NCBI RefSeq assembly: GCF_036206005.1
Contig: NZ_CP108143.1
Location: 5,733,501-5,797,500 of the forward strand
Length of the DNA stretch: 64,000 nt
Direction: 5' to 3'
From: Streptomyces sp. NBC_00178
Lineage (GTDB): Bacteria; Actinomycetota; Actinomycetes; Streptomycetales; Streptomycetaceae
Shown one piece after another: positions 60,960-64,000 of the stretch. The translations under genes and the position numbers were made by a program. The notes under the pieces were generated by a model. It worked only from the letters and a program-made list of their open reading frames with translations. It was not told the DNA's origin and made no database searches. Within the stretch, counting starts at the first letter, position 1; every line of letters begins with the position of its first letter.

Positions 60960-61672
60960 CCACCCCCGCCACCGACCACCAGGCCGCCGCCCCCACTGCG
61001 AGCTCCGGCGGACTCCGCCTGGACGACGTCACCCTCACCCTGGGGGACGGCGACACCGCAGTCACAGCCCTCGACCACGTCGGCCTGAGCGTCGCCCCCG
61101 GCGAGTTCGTCGCCGTCGTCGGCCCCTCGGGATCCGGGAAGTCCAGCCTCCTCGCCGTCGCCGGCGGCCTGCAACGGCCCACCTCGGGCACCGTGCACAT
61201 CGCCGGAAACGAGCTGACCGCCCTCTCGGACAAGGAACGCACCGCCACCCGCCGTCGCCACATCGGCTTCGTCTTCCAGCAGTCGAATCTGCTGGCTTCC
61301 CTCACCGTCAGGGAACAGCTCCTGCTGCCCCTGCACATCGACGGCCGCCTCGACGCCGCGGCCCGAGCCCGGGCCGACGAACTCATCGAAGCGGTCGGGC
61401 TCACACACCGTGCCGGCGCCCGCCCGCACCAGCTGTCGGGTGGCGAGCGCCAGCGCGCGGGCCTTGCCCGCGCCCTGATGACCTCCCCAGCCGTCCTGCT
61501 GGTGGACGAACCCACCTCAGCACTGGACCGGGTACGGTCCGCCGAGGCGGTACGGTTGATCGCCGAGCAGACCCACGAGCGCGGAACGGCCACGGTCATG
61601 GTCACTCACGACATGGCGATAATGGACGCAGCCGACCGGGTCCACGAGATGGTCGACGGCCGCCTGTCCTGA
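60956..61672 (+). CDS. ABC transporter ATP-binding protein (LolD/MacB type)
   Basis: A 238-residue ATPase. Walker A is VVGPSGSGKSSLLAVAGG (about 58-75), the Q-loop FVFQQSNLL near 104, the signature LSGGERQRAGLARAL near 160, Walker B ALMTSPAVLLVDEPTSALDR near 172-191 and the H-loop VTHDMAI. All needed residues are present. It overlaps the permease by 4 nt and has the length of LolD-type single-domain ATPases that pair with FtsX-like permeases. Confidence 0.93.
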   Translation: MTTPATDHQAAAPTASSGGLRLDDVTLTLGDGDTAVTALDHVGLSVAPGEFVAVVGPSGSGKSSLLAVAGGLQRPTSGTVHIAGNELTALSDKERTATRRRHIGFVFQQSNLLASLTVREQLLLPLHIDGRLDAAARARADELIEAVGLTHRAGARPHQLSGGERQRAGLARALMTSPAVLLVDEPTSALDRVRSAEAVRLIAEQTHERGTATVMVTHDMAIMDAADRVHEMVDGRLS

Positions 61673-61734
61673 CCGCCGGCCGGAGACCGGAACCTCGCTC
61701 CCGGCCCGTCCACCCCTCCAGGAGCCCGCCCCAC

Positions 61735-62346
61735 ATGCCGAAGATCAACGCCTCCACCGTCGCCGAGCACCGCGCCCAGCAACGAGAGGCGCTGATCGAG
61801 GCAGCGGTCGACATCCTGGTCAACGAGGGCGCCACCGCCGTCACACCGGCGGCGGTCGGCGCCCGCGCTGGCCTGGCCCGCTCCAGCGTCTACCAGTACT
61901 TCGACTCCTCGGCGGCCCTCATGGCCACCATCACGGAGGAAGCCTTCCGGCGCTCCAACGAGGCACTCACCCGCGCCATGGCCACTGTGAACGGCCCGCT
62001 GGAACGCATCGAGGCGTTCTTCAGGGAAAGCCTCCGCCTCGGTGCCGAAGGCGCGCACCGGCCCGCCGCCGCCCTCATGGACGCCGGCCTCCATCCCGCC
62101 TGCCAACAACGGCTGATGGAACTCCACGTGGAACAAGTCGAACCGTTCCGCGCCGCCGTCCGGCAACTCGGCGTTCCCGAGCCCGCGCTCACGGCGGACC
62201 TGATCGCCGGAATGCTGCACACCGCCCTGGCCGCCGTCGAGAACGGCGCCACCCTCGACACAGTCACCAAGCGCACCCTCACACTCGTGCGCCGCTGCCT
62301 CACCCCGGCCGGCGGTACGGCCCGCGCACCGGAGGAAAGGGGCTGA
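61735..62346 (+). CDS. TetR/AcrR-family transcriptional regulator
   Basis: A 203-residue regulator. The N-terminal helix-turn-helix ALIEAAVDILVNEGATAVTP / AVGARAGLARSSVYQYFDSS (about 19-60) is typical of TetR. The ligand-binding part is helical (EAFFRESLRLGAEGAHRPAA and following). ATG 61735 is 62 nt after the ABC ATPase gene in the same direction, so it probably regulates that transporter in response to a ligand. A preceding caggag gives a fair ribosome site. Confidence 0.9.
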   Translation: MPKINASTVAEHRAQQREALIEAAVDILVNEGATAVTPAAVGARAGLARSSVYQYFDSSAALMATITEEAFRRSNEALTRAMATVNGPLERIEAFFRESLRLGAEGAHRPAAALMDAGLHPACQQRLMELHVEQVEPFRAAVRQLGVPEPALTADLIAGMLHTALAAVENGATLDTVTKRTLTLVRRCLTPAGGTARAPEERG

Positions 62347-62474
62347 AGTCCTCGTCACCGCCGAAGCACCTCCGCCAACCGCAGCCTGGCACGCCCTTGC
62401 CGGCGCCTACTCGCCGTTGTCCGCGTTCTTGTCGCGCAGGGGCTCAGTTCCTGGAGGTCTGCCACGCGGACAGG

Positions 62475-62750
62475 CCACTGTCGAGGACCACATCCGGTGC
62501 GGCAAGACCGCTGGCTTCGGCCGCTTCCCGAGACTTCGGCGTCAACGCCGTCTGGCTCGAACTCAGCCTCACCGCGATCGACCTGCTCGCCTGGACCCGC
62601 GTCCTCCTTCTGGACGGGGAGCTGGCCACCGCCGAGCCGAAGAAACTCCGACACCGGCTACTGCACGTCGCCGCACGCCTCACCCGCGGCGGTCGACGTC
62701 TCCACCTGCGAATATCGGCGAACGGAGTGGCCTTGGGGCATCTGGCGTGA
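62475..62750 (+). mobile_element. IS1380-type transposase fragment
   Basis: The C-terminal part of an IS1380-family transposase is readable across two frames: VEDHIRCGKTAGFGRFP (about 62487-62527), then SRDFGVNAVWLELSLTAID, LLAWTRVLLLDGELATAEPK and LLHVAARLTRGGRRLHLRIS. A one-base shift lies near 62528. The N-terminal DDE parts and the ends of the element are missing. The fragment abuts the broken universal stress gene. Confidence 0.75.
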
Positions 62751-62783
62751 TCACGGCTTCGGATTCAGCGTGGATAGCCCCGC

Positions 62784-63402
62784 TCACGAAAAGGGCAGGG
62801 CCCAGACGGCCGCACGTTCCCGCGTTTCCCGCCGGCTGAGGGCGTGAACCGCGACCAGGTCGCCACCGCGGGCCTGTGCCTCGTGGAGGGCGAAGACGGC
62901 ATGGGCGGCGTCGGTGTCGGTTCCTTCCCCGACACCGACGACGATCTGCCGGTGTTCTGATGGGCGTCCTGGAGCGGAGTCGCCAACGACCACGATGGGG
63001 CACCACGCGCGTCCTGCGACACCGGGCCCGACGGAACCGGTGGACAGGCGGCGCACGAGGGCATGGTGCCCGCGATGGCCGACGACCAGCACGAAGGCGT
63101 CTTCTCCCGCGTGGACCAGGACGTCGGTGGGTTCCCCGGGCAGCACTTCCGTGGACTTTCACCTCGGGGCGGCGCTGGCGGGCCCGGGCTTCGGCGTCGG
63201 TGATGATCTCTTCCAGTGCGGCGGCTTCAGCTCGGTTTTCGCGGAGATCCTCCGCAGGGGTGGTGCCTTCGAAGCGCTCCCATACGGAGGCGTGGACGAT
63301 ACGCAGGGGCAGGTTGTGCAGAGCCGCCTCGTCGGCGGCCCAGTCGAGCGCCCTCATGCTTGAGGGGGAGTCGTCCACGCCCACAGCCACCGGCCCGTCC
63401 AC
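62784..63402 (-). pseudogene. Universal stress protein, frameshifted and truncated
   Basis: The first frame opens at GTG 63402 with VAVGVDDSPSSMRALDWAAD and LPLRIVHASVWERFEG. After RQRRPEVKV the frame shifts near 63155, and the expected continuation (EVLPGEPTDVLVHAGEDAFV, LVVGHRGHHALVRRL, CPIVVVGD) is in the next frame to a stop at 62784. A second USP domain begins (RQIVVGVGEGTDTDAAHAVF) but is cut after about 45 residues next to the IS1380 scrap. One missing base after the VKV codons would restore the first domain. Two-domain USPs are about 290 residues, so both shift and truncation disable it. Confidence 0.8.
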
Positions 63403-63490
63403 CGGTCACGCTCCCATTGGTCACCAGTGAAACGACGGTCTGCGGTGTCCGCAAGCTGCGCGGCTCCCAGGGTGTCCAGACGGCTCCCGG

Positions 63491-64000
63491 TCAGCGCGGC
63501 GGTTCGCCGCGGCGGACGGAGCCCGGGGCGCGCGCACCGTGGTGGTCGGCTCGCGCGGAAGAGATGAGCTGCCAGGGCACGCTGATCACCATGACGCCGG
63601 GGGTGAAGCGCAGGCGTGCCTTGATCCGGAGTGCGGACTGGTTGTGCAGCAGGTTCTCCCACCAGCGGCCGACGACGTACTCGGGGATGTAGATGCCGAC
63701 CATGTCGCGGGGGCCCTCGCGGCTGAGGGAGCGCACGTAGTCGACGACGGGCCTGGTGACCTCGCGGTAGGGGGAGTCCAGCACCTTGAGGGGGGGCACG
63801 TCGATGCCGAATCGCTGCCACTGCTCTTCCAGCGCGCGAGCCTCGTCGCGGTCGACGGCGACGGTGAGCGCCTCCAGCCGGTCGGGCTTGGAAGCACGCG
63901 CATAGGCCAGTGCCCGGAGCGTCGGTTTGTGGACGTTGGAGACCAGCACGATCGCCAGGACACGGGAGGGGGAGCTGAGGTCGGCGTGCGGGTCGGTGCT
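63491..64000 (-). CDS. APC-type amino acid permease, C-terminal cytosolic part (partial)
   Basis: The frame is open from the right edge to a stop at 63491, giving the last 170 residues of a larger protein. They form a soluble USP-like C-terminal domain: VLAIVLVSNVHKPTLRALAY, PDRLEALTVAVDRDEARALE, VLDSPYREVTRPVVDYVRSL, VGIYIPEYVVGRWWENLLHN and GVMVISVPWQL. These phrases match the cytosolic tail of APC-family permeases of actinomycetes. The membrane part lies beyond the window. It runs in the same direction as the broken USP gene. Confidence 0.8.
   Translation of the reverse strand, partial: STDPHADLSSPSRVLAIVLVSNVHKPTLRALAYARASKPDRLEALTVAVDRDEARALEEQWQRFGIDVPPLKVLDSPYREVTRPVVDYVRSLSREGPRDMVGIYIPEYVVGRWWENLLHNQSALRIKARLRFTPGVMVISVPWQLISSARADHHGARAPGSVRRGEPPR

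Overview
The window is very GC-rich, densely packed actinomycete DNA, most likely from a Streptomyces chromosome. The evidence is strong third-position G/C codon use, many GTG/TTG starts, chains of ATGA/GTGA overlaps, and families typical of streptomycetes: a CatR-type Fur regulator next to catalase, LAL regulators, a secreted S8 protease with PKD domains, and a seven-domain Mrp antiporter. No tRNA, rRNA or CRISPR array was seen.

Layout. (1) 1-3660: aromatic/acyl-CoA catabolism, with a partial PaaX-type regulator, an aryl-CoA ligase, an acyl-CoA dehydrogenase and a RidA protein. (2) 3815-4258: a two-domain iron-sulfur protein. (3) 4372-11053: one translationally coupled Mrp cation/proton antiporter operon (A, C, D, E, F, G, with B fused to A). 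(4) 11179-29746: a large cell-surface polysaccharide locus. It holds CDP-alcohol chemistry, glycosyltransferases, a Wzz-like co-polymerase with a degenerate kinase domain, a Wzx-like flippase, a Wzy-like polymerase, GDP-fucose synthesis (gmd, fcl), a priming sugar transferase, and two tandem secreted propeller/LamG proteins coupled to gmd. (5) 29980-32395: an ankyrin protein facing a catR-katA pair in which katA appears to start at ATT. (6) 32691-34518: alkylation repair (ogt, an unknown gene, an AlkB-like gene). (7) 34631-42051: a five-gene module of SWIM, unknown, VWA, MoxR ATPase and DUF5682-like proteins. It is followed by a LAL regulator broken by a frameshift in its P-loop, an S8 protease and a HATPase-type protein.

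(8) 47697-57105 is a compact, apparently orphan biosynthetic cluster. It has a MIO-type aromatic ammonia-lyase/aminomutase, an FAD monooxygenase, a ketosynthase fused to a partial second ketosynthase, a short adenylating ligase, an acyl carrier protein, an SDR with His in place of the catalytic Tyr, a P450 and an OleD-like glycosyltransferase. The likely logic is: an aromatic amino acid is deaminated or isomerised, activated, loaded on the ACP, extended or condensed, oxidised and glycosylated. It has no obvious regulator or transporter of its own, but an ABC/TetR set lies beyond the debris zone.

(9) 57106-63402 is genomic debris: a 5'-truncated arginine deiminase, a 5'-truncated tyrosine integrase, an IS1380 transposase scrap and a broken universal stress protein. 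An intact ABC permease/ATPase/TetR set lies inside it. (10) The window ends inside an APC-type permease gene.

Best candidates for undescribed biology are the orphan cluster in (8), the MoxR-VWA-DUF5682 module in (7) and the gmd-coupled tandem propeller/LamG proteins in (4). All functions are read from motifs and context; no database search was possible.
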